A stretch of 64,000 nt of DNA from JALYUS01 sp038231255 (GCA_038231255.1 JBBRLR010000003.1:1-64000); one strand, 5' to 3'. Shown: positions 34,347 through 42,928, numbered from the stretch's first letter. The notes: generated by a model not told the origin, from the sequence alone. Numbers and translations: made by a program.

Positions 34347-36381
34347 CGCGCGCGCGGAGCAGTATCCGGCCCGCCTGGCGGATCGGCGGGGGATGAACGA
34401 GGCGGAGATTGACGCCTTGCGCCCCCTGCTGATGCGCTTCGTGCAGCAGGTCGCGGTCTCCTTCGCGGAGTGTCGCTGCTCGATGCAACTCTTCGAGAAG
34501 TCGGACGACCTCCGGACGGTCGCTGTCTCGGACATGCCGCTTGGCATGATCGGGCAGGCGTCCTTCCCTCTCGGCGTCGGCATCGCAGGGACGGTTGGGC
34601 AGACGGGCACGCCGCTGCTGATCCACGACGTGACCAAGGAGCCGCGCTTCCTGTCGCTGCGGCGCGAGGCGTCCGGCACGATCATGTGCGTCCCGGTCAC
34701 CGATGGCGCGGACTCATATGGCACGCTGACCGCGTGGTCCCCGAAGATTGGTGCGTTCCATCGCGGCACCCTGGCGATCCTGCGCGCCTCTGCCCACGGT
34801 GCGGCGCTCGCCATCGCGCAGGCGCGGCGGGCGATGGAGCAGGAGGCGACCGCCCACCGCGCGACGATGCTGCTTGCCCTGACGCGCGCCGTCGCTGCCT
34901 GCGACGATCCGCGCCGGGCGCTCGACATTGTCATGCCTTTCGTTTGTGATGTCGTGCCGTACTCCGTCGGCGTCCTCGTCGCCGATGGGGAGGAGCGCGA
35001 CCCGGAGGCGGTCGTCTTCACGCGGACGTTGCAGACGGTCGCGCAGCGGGAATTGCTCACCCAGTGGGCGCTCGATGCCTACGCCCATCAGCGCGCCCGC
35101 ACGGCACACGGGCCTCAGTTCGCGCCGATCACGGACCTCGTCGCCGGGCACATGGTCTTCGCCGTGCCGCTGCGCGCCGCCGGGATGCTGGTCGGCCTCG
35201 CCTGCTATTTCCACAGCGAGCCGTTCGACCCTGAGATGCAGCAGACGCTTGCCGATTGCAGTTCCGTGATTGGCGCCACCGTCTACAATGCCGAACTTTT
35301 CCGGCAGACGCTCGTCGGCAAGGAGCGGTTCGAGGCAGTCTTCGCCTCCACGACGGACGGGTTCTTGCTGCTCGACGAAGCGGGGACGACGGCGCTCGAT
35401 GCCAACCGCGCCTTCTATCAATTGACGGCGATTGCCCCCGGCGATGTCCGCTTGCCGACGCCGACCGCGACGCTTGAGGCGCACTGGACGGCCGCGCGTG
35501 CCCCGGTCGAGCCGGGCGATCCGTCCGTCCTGCGGCGGTGGCACCTTTCACCGGAGACGACGCGAGGTCGCTACATCGAAGTGACGGAGTCCGCCATCGC
35601 GATCGGCGATGTGCCGCACCGACTGCGCGTCTTCCACGACGCGACGGCGATGTTCCGGGTGGAGCGGACGCGCGCCGAGTTCATGGGCGTCGTCTCGCAC
35701 GAACTGCGCAATCCGCTCGCCTCGATCTACGGCTTTCTCAACATCCTCGCCCAGGAGCGCGTCGGCCCCTTGACGGAGATGCAGCGCGACTTTCTGGAAT
35801 CCGCCTCGCTCAGCGTCCGGCAACTTTGGCGGCTCGTGGACGATATCAACGACCTCGTGCAGTCCGACCTCGGCCGTCTCCGGCTGCAACGCGAGCCGGT
35901 GGAGGTTGGCGCGGTAGTCCGCGCGGCCATCACCAATGCGACGCCCCTCCTCGCGAATGCCCGGATGCGCGTCGAAACCGCGATTGCGCCATCGCTCCCC
36001 CCGACGATGGCCGATCCGGTGCGACTCCATCAGATTCTGAACATTCTGCTCTCCAACGCGATGAAGTTCTCCGAGCCGGGGACGGCGATCCACGTCGCGG
36101 TCGCGGTCGTGGACGACGCGATCCGCGTCAGCGTGCGCGACACGGGGCCAGGCATCGCCCTGGAGGATATCGAGCGCATCTTCGAGCGTTTCGTCAAGGG
36201 GACGAACATCCCCCAGCAGGACGCCTCCGGCCTCGGCCTCGGCCTCGCTGTCGTCCGCCAACTCGTCGCCGCGCACGGTGGCCGTATCTGGGTGGAGAGT
36301 GGGCAATTGGCGACGGGAAGCACGTTCGTCTTCACGATCCCCCTGGTAGACAGTGGTCAGCAGTCAGACTGCGGAAGATAG
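34315..36381 (+). CDS. Soluble GAF-GAF-PAS histidine kinase
   Basis: The 688-aa kinase has no membrane span. Two GAF-type sensor domains (about 25-175 and 190-345) and a PAS-like domain (about 350-445) precede HisKA with phospho-acceptor His462 in FMGVVSHELRNPLASIYGF. HATPase_c has an N-box SNAMKFSEPG, DTGPGIALEDIERIFERF and GLGLGLAVVRQLV. Start ATG 34315 is preceded by GGGGG within the response-regulator gene. It is the cognate kinase of 33624-34346. The last ten residues and stop are supplied by a dyad repeat. The GAF ligands are unknown; cytosolic redox or gas sensing is possible. Confidence 0.92.
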   Translation: MSIETVAAPRSARAEQYPARLADRRGMNEAEIDALRPLLMRFVQQVAVSFAECRCSMQLFEKSDDLRTVAVSDMPLGMIGQASFPLGVGIAGTVGQTGTPLLIHDVTKEPRFLSLRREASGTIMCVPVTDGADSYGTLTAWSPKIGAFHRGTLAILRASAHGAALAIAQARRAMEQEATAHRATMLLALTRAVAACDDPRRALDIVMPFVCDVVPYSVGVLVADGEERDPEAVVFTRTLQTVAQRELLTQWALDAYAHQRARTAHGPQFAPITDLVAGHMVFAVPLRAAGMLVGLACYFHSEPFDPEMQQTLADCSSVIGATVYNAELFRQTLVGKERFEAVFASTTDGFLLLDEAGTTALDANRAFYQLTAIAPGDVRLPTPTATLEAHWTAARAPVEPGDPSVLRRWHLSPETTRGRYIEVTESAIAIGDVPHRLRVFHDATAMFRVERTRAEFMGVVSHELRNPLASIYGFLNILAQERVGPLTEMQRDFLESASLSVRQLWRLVDDINDLVQSDLGRLRLQREPVEVGAVVRAAITNATPLLANARMRVETAIAPSLPPTMADPVRLHQILNILLSNAMKFSEPGTAIHVAVAVVDDAIRVSVRDTGPGIALEDIERIFERFVKGTNIPQQDASGLGLGLAVVRQLVAAHGGRIWVESGQLATGSTFVFTIPLVDSGQQSDCGR

Positions 36382-36425
36382 GCCTTCTTGCTGTCTCTTC
36401 CATCTGACTACTGACTTCTGTCTAC
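36348..36425. repeat. Dyad repeat at the kinase 3' end (CAGTGGTCAGCAGTCAG words)
   Basis: AGACAGTGGTCAGCAGTCAGA is the imperfect complement of TCTGACTACTGACTTCTGTCT about 35 bp later. The left arm encodes the last residues of the kinase and its stop codon lies in the loop. Confidence 0.7.
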
Positions 36426-36584
36426 TTCCCACTACCCATTCCCGTCTTGAATGAATCGTCAGATCGCGCATCGCCAATGCAAGGCTGACGCACATCTCGC
36501 GTTGGTATCGTTCTCTACGTAATAGGGGGGCGCGGCGGTCTGGATGCTTCGCTCACGTACTGCGCAAAGAATGGAGCGATCATC

Positions 36585-37319
36585 GTGCGAATGGCGTATG
36601 CGCCGGAAGAAACGTGGGTAATGGTCCTGGGGGCGGTGAGCGCGGTCAATACGGGCTTCCCGTCGGCTATCGAGGCGGAAGGATGGCACTGGGACGAGGC
36701 GCCCGATATTCAGGCGCTTTTTGGCCTGCCGCTGCCACCGCGCATGGTGATCGCCGTCCCGTTTCCGGTATTCACGACAGACGCGTACGCGACGATCCGC
36801 CAGTTGACGAGCGTGCTCGCCCTGCCCGTCGTCGTCTTCAGCCCGGAGTCCTCACCCGCTGTGATCCAGACCGCCCTGCAGGCGGGCGCGGACGATTTTC
36901 TGCCGCTGCCGGTGATGATCGAGGAGATGGTGGCACGGCTCGCGGCGGTAATCCGCGTGCGCTTCGGCGTGCAGGGCGATCTTCATCGCAGCGATTACTG
37001 GCTCGATGAGGCGGCGCATCTTGTCTCGATTGTCGGCGGCACACCGATCCGCCTGTCGGTCAGCGAGTACCGGCTCTTCCGCATGCTCTTCGCCGCGCGC
37101 AACCGCCCGGTCGCGCGGGAGCGGCTGGCGATGATCCCGATGCCGCACGCCGATCTGGACGGTCAGAACGCCCTCGATGCTACCGTGAGCAGGCTACGGC
37201 GCAAGGTCGGCGCAGAGCGGATCGTGACGATTCGGGGTATCGGCTATCAGCTCGTGGACGACCGCCAGGTGCCACCAAATGTCTCGTACATGCAGGACAT
37301 GATGGGTGCGCGGCAGTAA
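36585..37319 (+). CDS. Winged-helix regulator with degenerate receiver domain
   Basis: The 244-aa protein has an OmpR-type winged helix (residues about 135-230: LSVSEYRLFRMLFAARNRPVARERLAM, LDATVSRLRRKVG, TIRGIGYQLV). The N-terminal domain keeps receiver-like strands (VVVFSPESSPAVIQTALQAGADDFLPLPV), but the strand that should hold the phospho-acceptor reads MVIAVPFPVF, with no Asp, and the N-terminal acidic pair is absent. It is therefore probably phosphorylation-independent. GTG 36585 has GGAG 8 nt upstream; ATG 36591 is an alternative. It follows the kinase gene by 200 bp. Confidence 0.78.
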   Translation: MRMAYAPEETWVMVLGAVSAVNTGFPSAIEAEGWHWDEAPDIQALFGLPLPPRMVIAVPFPVFTTDAYATIRQLTSVLALPVVVFSPESSPAVIQTALQAGADDFLPLPVMIEEMVARLAAVIRVRFGVQGDLHRSDYWLDEAAHLVSIVGGTPIRLSVSEYRLFRMLFAARNRPVARERLAMIPMPHADLDGQNALDATVSRLRRKVGAERIVTIRGIGYQLVDDRQVPPNVSYMQDMMGARQ

Positions 37320-37355
37320 AAATCGCCGATAGCGGAAGGCAAACTTCGGCGCACG

Positions 37356-37393
37356 ACAAGAGGCGGGACCGCATCGGCTGTCCCGCCTCTTGT
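37356..37393. terminator. Strong bidirectional hairpin terminator
   Basis: A 14-bp stem (ACAAGAGGCGGGAC / GTCCCGCCTCTTGT) is perfect, with a 10-nt loop. It lies between the convergent regulator (+) and nitroreductase (-) genes, 36 and 21 bp from their stops. Confidence 0.8.
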
Positions 37394-37413
37394 TGCTCGT
37401 CTGTGTGTGGCGG

Positions 37414-37968
37414 CTACGCCTTCGATTCGCCCATCCGACCGTAGCTAACGATCTCGGAAAGCGGCTTGCGTCCGGGTGTATTCGCGTTCGGTCGGTGATC
37501 TTTCAGGGTGGTGGGATAGCCGATGACGATGACCGAATGCGCGATGCGCTCGGCCGAGATGCCCAGCAATGCCTTGGCCTTCTGCTGACCTGCTTCATCG
37601 CCGAACCAGGCGGTGCCACCGCCCAGCCCGAGGACGCGCGCCGCATAAAGCACGCGCTCGGTAACGCGCCCCTCATCGTAGACTTCGCTCGTCTCGCTCA
37701 CGCCATCGAGCACGATGGCAATCGCGAGCGGTGCATCGGCCACCCAGGTGATCGGCGTGCGCAGCTCGCTGATTTGCCGCAACTGTTCTTTGTCCGTCAC
37801 AACGATGAAATGCCAGGGTTGAGTATTCCGCGCGCTTCCCGTCCAGCGCGCAACTTCGAGCAGTTGGGCCAGCACATCGTCCGGCACGGGATCGGGCCGG
37901 TACAGCCGAGCCTGCCGGACCTGGCGCAGTTCCTCGATCGCCTCTTGTGCATTCGCGAGCGCTGCCAT
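37414..37968 (-). CDS. Nitroreductase family protein
   Basis: The 184-aa flavoprotein has the nitroreductase pattern: EELRQVRQARLYRPDPVPDDVLAQLLEVARWTGSARNTQPWHFIVV (FMN contact RQVR and SARNTQPW) and ARVLGLGGGTAWFGDE near the C-terminal flavin site. It reduces nitro or quinone-like substrates using NAD(P)H. ATG at 37968 is preferred over 37977 because the AAGGGGGA site then has a 9-nt spacing. The strong terminator is shared with the convergent regulator gene. Confidence 0.88.
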   Translation of the reverse strand: MAALANAQEAIEELRQVRQARLYRPDPVPDDVLAQLLEVARWTGSARNTQPWHFIVVTDKEQLRQISELRTPITWVADAPLAIAIVLDGVSETSEVYDEGRVTERVLYAARVLGLGGGTAWFGDEAGQQKAKALLGISAERIAHSVIVIGYPTTLKDHRPNANTPGRKPLSEIVSYGRMGESKA

Positions 37969-38057
37969 TGTGTGCATTCCCCCTTCACGAACTCGTACGC
38001 GGATAACTTTCCGCATCTTCCCCGCTATTCTACGGCATGGGCCGCGCGCTGAGGCAT

Positions 38058-38654
38058 TTAGCGTGCGTGCGGGCCTTTCGGGATGAGGAGATGGACGGGG
38101 CCGGCGTCCGGGGCGTCTTCGGGTTCGATGATTTGCAGTTTGCCGTTGACGCGCTGCACCCACGGCACGGGCCAGCCGCCGTTCTTTTCGGTGAGCATCC
38201 GCAGCTGCTCATCGAGCGGTGGCACGTCGTACTGCGCGCGCTCGGCGTCGGAGACTTCGGGCTCCACTTCGTAGATCGCGTAGCCGTGGGCGCCGATGCG
38301 GACGTATTGGGTGCCGTACTGCTGCGGCTTGCCGAGCGCGACGAGCCAGCGGTCGAGGGAGGCGGCGAAGAGCCAGCGCGCCGGGCGGGAACCGCGCGTC
38401 ACCGCCTCGGCGGCAAAGTCGTGCGCGCGGCGGAACTCCTCCGGCAGTGTGCCGTGCTGGAGGAGATAGGCAGCAAAATAGAAATCGTCCGCGCTCTGGA
38501 GCGCCCGATCCGCCGCAAGACTTTCCAATCGTTGCCGCCGTTCGTAGTCACGGAGGTTCAGTTCCGGCTGCGTCATCTCCCGCGCCGCCACCGCCCGCCG
38601 ATCGGCCTGATCCTCTTCGAACATCGCCCGCAATTCGTTGTCATGACGCTCCAT
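38058..38654 (-). CDS. Hypothetical protein, DUF6624-like
   Basis: The 198-aa cytosolic protein begins with a charged helix (MERHDNELRAMFEEDQADRR). It has an alpha-helical core DDFYFAAYLLQHGTLPEEFRRAHDFA and LDRWLVALGKPQQYGTQYV. The DQADR ... DRWLVxxGKPQxYGTQ pattern resembles DUF6624, a family of unknown function often seen beside unrelated genes. The assignment is from memory of the pattern. It lies 12 bp downstream of hisS on the same strand and is probably co-transcribed. Confidence 0.55.
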   Translation of the reverse strand: MERHDNELRAMFEEDQADRRAVAAREMTQPELNLRDYERRQRLESLAADRALQSADDFYFAAYLLQHGTLPEEFRRAHDFAAEAVTRGSRPARWLFAASLDRWLVALGKPQQYGTQYVRIGAHGYAIYEVEPEVSDAERAQYDVPPLDEQLRMLTEKNGGWPVPWVQRVNGKLQIIEPEDAPDAGPVHLLIPKGPHAR

Positions 38655-38665
38655 AGACGATCCCT

Positions 38666-40003
38666 CTACCTATTCAGGTGGCGTTGGAGAGTGGAGGTGA
38701 GGTCGGCGCGGGGGACTTGCTGCTGGTCGCGGGTGGCGAGGGTGCGGATCGTGACGGCGGACGCCGCGCGTTCGTCGGAACCGGCGATCAGGACATAGGG
38801 AATGCCCTTGCGCTCCGCGTACTTGAACTGGTCGAGGATGCTCCGCTTCGGGTCGAGCGTCACATCGGCGTGGATGCCTGACGCGCGTAGGGCGGTCGCG
38901 AGTTGCAGCGAGGGGAGCGGATCGTCGTTCGGGAGGATGGCGACGAGGACTTGCGTGACGCTTCCCGTCGCGCCCCCCATGCCGCGCTCCTCCATCACGA
39001 CAAGCAGTCGTTCGAGACCGACCGAGATGCCCGTCGCGGGCAGATCGCGCCCGCCGAGTGCGCCGATCAGGTTGTCGTACCGGCCACCGCCGCCGAGCGA
39101 GCCGACGCCGCCCTCCGGCACATACGTCTCGTAGACCGGGCCGGTGTAGTAATCTAGCCCGCGGGCGAGCGCGGGGACGAAGACCGCCTTGCCCTCCGGC
39201 ACGCCGAGCGCGGCGGCGTAGTCGAAGAGGTGCGCGAGATCGTCCAGTCCGGCTTGTGCGGCGGGAATGCCTTTCAGAAAATCGTTCAACTTCGCCAGTA
39301 CGGCGTCGTTCGCGCCGGTGATGCTCACCAATTCAAGCACGCGCTCCGCCGCCGCTTCGGGGATGCCGTGCGTCGTCATCTCGCCCTTGACGCCCTCGGG
39401 GCCGATCTTGTCCAATTTGTCTATCGCCCGGATTAGCGTCACCGCGTCCTGTTCGGGCAGTTCCGCGTACGGCGCGAGGGCAGCGAGGACGGCGCGGTGA
39501 TTGACGCGGATCGTGTAGTCCGTGAAGCCGCAACCGGCGAGGACGGCGTTGTAGATCGCCACGCCCTCGGCATCGGCGATCACGCTTTTGGTGCCGACGA
39601 CATCGGCGTCGCACTGCCAGAACTCGCGGAAGCGCCCCTTCTGCGGCCGGTCCGCGCGCCAGACGGGGCCCATGTGATAGCGCTTGAAGGGAAGGACGAG
39701 ATCGTTTGCGTGCATCGCCACGACGCGGGCGAGCGGAATCGTCAGGTCGTAGCGCATGCCGACCTCGCGCCCGCCGTGGTCGGTGAAGCGATAGAGTAGT
39801 TTCTCGTCCTGCCCGATCTTGCCTTGCAGCACTTCGATCGCTTCGAGCGTCGGCGTATCCAGCGGCTCGTAGCCGAACCGCTCGAAGACACTACGCAAAA
39901 TCCCCGTTACTTGCTGCCGCACGCGCATCTGCGCCGGCAGGAAATCCCGGAACCCGCTCAACACGCGGGGATTCGGTCTCTTGGAAGGTTGTTGTTCAGT
40001 CAT
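38666..40003 (-). CDS. hisS: Histidine--tRNA ligase
   Basis: The 445-aa class II synthetase has motif 1 around SGFRDFLPAQM, motif 2 in RYHMGPVWRADRPQKGRFREFWQCDADVVG, and the histidine-A motif RGLDYYTGPVYETY. Motif 3 in GRYDNLIGALGGRDLPATGISVGLERL is followed by a C-terminal anticodon-binding domain (about 345-445). It charges tRNA-His in the cytosol. Length and motifs are normal. The second histidyl motif is intact, so it is HisRS and not HisZ. Confidence 0.96.
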   Translation of the reverse strand: MTEQQPSKRPNPRVLSGFRDFLPAQMRVRQQVTGILRSVFERFGYEPLDTPTLEAIEVLQGKIGQDEKLLYRFTDHGGREVGMRYDLTIPLARVVAMHANDLVLPFKRYHMGPVWRADRPQKGRFREFWQCDADVVGTKSVIADAEGVAIYNAVLAGCGFTDYTIRVNHRAVLAALAPYAELPEQDAVTLIRAIDKLDKIGPEGVKGEMTTHGIPEAAAERVLELVSITGANDAVLAKLNDFLKGIPAAQAGLDDLAHLFDYAAALGVPEGKAVFVPALARGLDYYTGPVYETYVPEGGVGSLGGGGRYDNLIGALGGRDLPATGISVGLERLLVVMEERGMGGATGSVTQVLVAILPNDDPLPSLQLATALRASGIHADVTLDPKRSILDQFKYAERKGIPYVLIAGSDERAASAVTIRTLATRDQQQVPRADLTSTLQRHLNR

Positions 40004-40075
40004 TATGCATCGCCATCTTGAGAGGGCGCACGGCTGTGCGCCCCTGCGTCGTCCTCATTGCTCCTTGCCCATCAC

Positions 40076-41314
40076 TCATTGCTTATTTGCGGTGGCCGGG
40101 ACGGCGCCCGGCTTAGGATGGCTGGCGGCCTTGATCGCCTCGGTGCGGTTGAAAAGGTATTCCTCGGATGGCAAAAAGAACGCGACGGCGATGGTAATAA
40201 GGACGATCACCGCCTGAAAGCGCATTGCGGTGGCGATCCCGAAGGCGTCGGCCATCGCGCCCATCACCGGGACGCCGATCGCGCCGGTGACGAAGCCGAG
40301 GCCGAGGATCAGGCCGGAGGCCATCCCGGCGCGCCCCGCCATCAGTTGCTGCGCCATTACGAGCATGAGCGGGCCGGTCGAGGCGGCGAGGAAGCCAACG
40401 AGCGCGCCCGTTAGGAAGCCAATCGGGCCGGTGAACTGCGCGAACAGGATAATCACCGGCACCGTCAGGATCAGCGCGCCGACGATCACCGCGCGCCGCC
40501 CGAAGCGATCCGCCAGCGTGCCGGAGCCGATGGTGCCGAAAGCGCTGGCGACGACGACGGTCGTGGCGAGCGGGCCGTAGAAGGTCGCGCCGTAGCCAAG
40601 CGACTTGTACCACGTCGGGATGAACGCCTCGATGCCGATCACCGTCCACGAGCGCGACGCCATCACGCCGATGATTGCCAGCAGCGGCCCAATCGGGATC
40701 GGCGCGTGTACGACGACGGTGCCGGGCTTCATCGGTGCGGGGCGGCGGACGGCGATCTTGCGCATCTCGAACAGGAGCCAGATCGCGCTGAAGATGCCGG
40801 GGAAGAACATCACCACCGTGCCATGCACGCCGAAGACGGAGAAGATTACCGCGCCGATGATCGGGCCGAGTGCGACGCCGAGCGTGCCGCCCGTCACGTA
40901 GACGGACATCGCGACATTGCGCTGTTTTTCCGGGATGACGGCGTTCGCGTTGAGCGCGCCGAGCGGGTGGTAGCAACCTGAACCAATTCCCGCCGCCGCT
41001 GCGAGGATGAGCAGCACCGGGAATGAAGGCGCGAAGCCGATGGTGGAGAACATCACCGCCGTCCAGATCAGGGCGAGGCCGATGAAGCGCGTGCCGTAGC
41101 GGTCGGCGATCCAGCCAAAAAAGGGCTGCGAGATCGAGGCCATGCCGCTATAGGCGAGTGAAACCAGCCCGACCGTCTTGAGGTCGAGCGTGAAGCGGTC
41201 GGTGAGCAGGGGATACAGGACCGGTAGCAACCCGACATATAAGTCCACCGTGAAGTGGCCGGACATCAGGGTGAGGAGCGGGCGGTTGTGAAGCACACTC
41301 GTCCGTGCGGCCAT
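40076..41314 (-). CDS. MFS transporter, fosmidomycin-resistance-like
   Basis: The 412-aa protein has twelve spans and the Fsr pattern: GHFTVDLYVGLLPVLYPLL, LAYSGMASISQPFFGWIADRYGTR, GIGSGCYHPLGALNANAV and LADRFGRRAVIVGA. Fsr relatives export fosmidomycin or other small molecules. ATG at 41314 is chosen with GGGGGAACC upstream; the longer frame lacks hydrophobic or family features. Neighbours do not reveal the substrate. Confidence 0.88.
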   Translation of the reverse strand: MAARTSVLHNRPLLTLMSGHFTVDLYVGLLPVLYPLLTDRFTLDLKTVGLVSLAYSGMASISQPFFGWIADRYGTRFIGLALIWTAVMFSTIGFAPSFPVLLILAAAAGIGSGCYHPLGALNANAVIPEKQRNVAMSVYVTGGTLGVALGPIIGAVIFSVFGVHGTVVMFFPGIFSAIWLLFEMRKIAVRRPAPMKPGTVVVHAPIPIGPLLAIIGVMASRSWTVIGIEAFIPTWYKSLGYGATFYGPLATTVVVASAFGTIGSGTLADRFGRRAVIVGALILTVPVIILFAQFTGPIGFLTGALVGFLAASTGPLMLVMAQQLMAGRAGMASGLILGLGFVTGAIGVPVMGAMADAFGIATAMRFQAVIVLITIAVAFFLPSEEYLFNRTEAIKAASHPKPGAVPATANKQ

Positions 41315-41411
41315 GTCGGTTCCCCCGGTCAGTCTCCCATCGCGCCGCCTATCCTGACGCGAACGGCATTGTCGCATGGGCATCAGGCACGGGCAAGCCG
41401 ACTCCTCTTCT

Positions 41412-41495
41412 CGGAAGCGTCCAAAAGCCGGTCGGTTCGCTATGCGCTACCCACTCCCACGGCAGCGACGATCTACCGGCTTTTGGACGCTTCCG
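41412..41495. repeat. 84-bp element with perfect 21-bp terminal inverted repeats
   Basis: CGGAAGCGTCCAAAAGCCGG begins the left arm (41412-41432); the right arm (41475-41495) is its exact reverse complement over 21 bp, with a 42-bp centre. Unlike the word-based dyads, the arms are not tandem repeats. It adjoins a remnant of a duplicated gene. It may be a small non-autonomous element or a hairpin terminator. Confidence 0.75.
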
Positions 41496-41503
41496 GCAGC
41501 ACG

Positions 41504-41563
41504 TTCGGACACCGCGTGCATGTCCCTGCCGATTGCGTGTCGCATCTCGACCATCTCTGTACC
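41504..41563 (-). pseudogene. Remnant of the 5' end of a DUF6544-type gene
   Basis: Sixty bases match the start of the gene at 42929-43711 (compare 43671-43730) at roughly five of six positions. Read on the minus strand they encode IGRDMHAVSE, identical to the start of that protein. The frame then runs into the 84-bp palindrome and decays. It is probably the leftover of a tandem duplicate. Confidence 0.6.
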
Positions 41564-41581
41564 TCCGTGCGCGCGTGTTAA

Positions 41582-42169
41582 TCAAATCAGTTGCGACGTG
41601 GTGTGAGTGGTTGCATTGTCGGGTGCGAGATCAATCTCCACCTGCATCGTTCCTGCCTCCCATCGCGTGTGTTCGGGGAGGCCGAGATCGTGAAACAGAT
41701 GGCGCATCCGGTCATTTTCCGGCAGTGTGAAAGCGATGAACGTGCGGATGCCGCTCTGCTGTGCAATCTCGATCAGACGGTACGACATGGCAATACCGAG
41801 ACCTCGCCCTTGCCAGCGGTCGGTGACCACCGCCGCATACTCCGCGCGATCCGTGCCCGGCAGCCGGTCATACCGAAGCACCGCGATGATCGTGTCCGGT
41901 AATGCGGGGTCGAGCGCGACGAGCGCGAAGCGGTCCTTCCCGTCCACGCTCGCGAAATAGCGCGCCCGGTCGTCGGCCAGTTCCGGCAGCACGGCGAAGA
42001 AGCGGAGATAGACCGACTGCTGGCTGAGGCTGCGATGGAAGGCCTGCAACGCGGCGGCATCGTCAGGACGAATCGGGCGGATCGGCACCCGCGCCCCGTC
42101 CGGCAGCATCACCGCAGTGGTGAGACCCTCATTGTTGTCACGGGGTCGTTCAGGCTCTTGGCTTGTCAT
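41582..42169 (-). CDS. GNAT family N-acetyltransferase
   Basis: The 195-aa protein has the GNAT core: IRPIRPDDAAALQAFHRSLSQQSVYLRFF, the YAAVVTDRWQGRGLGIAMSYRLIEIA acetyl-CoA-binding motif A, and GIRTFIAFTLPENDRMRHLF motif B. The opening resembles the GNAT half of Pat-type protein acetyltransferases, but the CoA-ligase half is absent. ATG 42169 has AGAGGAGGGAC upstream. The substrate may be a small molecule or protein lysine. Confidence 0.87.
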   Translation of the reverse strand: MTSQEPERPRDNNEGLTTAVMLPDGARVPIRPIRPDDAAALQAFHRSLSQQSVYLRFFAVLPELADDRARYFASVDGKDRFALVALDPALPDTIIAVLRYDRLPGTDRAEYAAVVTDRWQGRGLGIAMSYRLIEIAQQSGIRTFIAFTLPENDRMRHLFHDLGLPEHTRWEAGTMQVEIDLAPDNATTHTTSQLI

Positions 42170-42235
42170 CGTCCCTCCTCTTGGTCGGGAACCATTCCGC
42201 ACATGGATCCGTCTCCGCTGCGCGATCGCGAGCGG

Positions 42236-42610
42236 CTACGTGCCTGCTGCTTTTTTCGCCGCCCGTTCGGCGGCCCGCAGCTTCGCTTTGAATAGCGGGC
42301 GGAGAACGAGGAGTGCGACGACCGCGACGATCTGCCCGCCCATGATCACCCGGTTCAGGTCGAACGCGGGCACCCAGGTGACGGTATCGCCCTTGATGAC
42401 GTACACCCCGACCGGGCGCGCGTGCATACCGAACCCGCCACCGCTCCCTTTGCCCTGGTCGGGTTGCTCGCCGCCGCCACCGCCACCGCCGCCGGAGACC
42501 GCCGCGACGGGGATAACGGTCACGCCATCTTTCTCATAGGGCTCACCAAAGACCCGCTTCACGGTCAGGGTGTCGCGCGCGTGAGTGAGAATCTGTTGCA
42601 CGTCCATCAT
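42236..42610 (-). CDS. GerW family protein (YtfJ-like)
   Basis: The 124-aa protein has the GerW family pattern: LTHARDTLTVKRVFGEPYEKDGVTVIPVAAVSGGGGGGGG, then a glycine-rich stretch, GFGMHARPVGVYVI, and a C-terminal membrane span (VIMGGQIVAVVALLVLRPLF) with a basic Ala/Lys tail. In Bacillus GerW is needed for spore germination, but homologues are widespread in non-sporulating bacteria, so no sporulation claim follows. It is preceded by the 318-bp gap below. Confidence 0.88.
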   Translation of the reverse strand: MMDVQQILTHARDTLTVKRVFGEPYEKDGVTVIPVAAVSGGGGGGGGEQPDQGKGSGGGFGMHARPVGVYVIKGDTVTWVPAFDLNRVIMGGQIVAVVALLVLRPLFKAKLRAAERAAKKAAGT

Positions 42611-42928
42611 GATCTCCTTCTCTGCCCCATTGGAACGCCGGATCGGGCGTACCGTACTCGTCGGGCATCGGCGCTGCCCGGTGACTACTCGTCACGATTG
42701 CGACCGCCCGTGCAGAGGGACGGTTCGCCGGGATTCTCCCTTCGTCCGTGTATCAGCCCCCTATCCCGAGCAGATGCCAGTCATTCGGCACTGCGACGGG
42801 CACCACCGACTCGAGCGCGATCGCCGTGTAATATACCCGCCACGCGAGGTTCCAGTGTCATTATGTGCTGCCATGCTTTCCTTCTTGGCGCGTCATGGAC
42901 TCCATCACAACGCTGGGGTCGCGGAAGT
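42611..42928. other. 318-bp gap with a possible -10 only
   Basis: No gene is supported. On the minus strand a TATATT hexamer in GGGTATATTACACG (near 42825-42838) could drive the GerW-family gene, but no convincing -35 is 16-18 bp upstream, and the shared direct-repeat operator of the 45-55 kb block is absent. Confidence 0.35.

Noticed and set aside
36382..36584. tRNA or small RNA gene in the gap after the histidine kinase.
   Set aside because: Only a dyad repeat is visible; no cloverleaf, CCA end or conserved RNA motif was found.
42236..42610. Sporulation capacity inferred from the GerW-family gene.
   Set aside because: GerW homologues are common in non-sporulating bacteria and no other sporulation genes are in the window.
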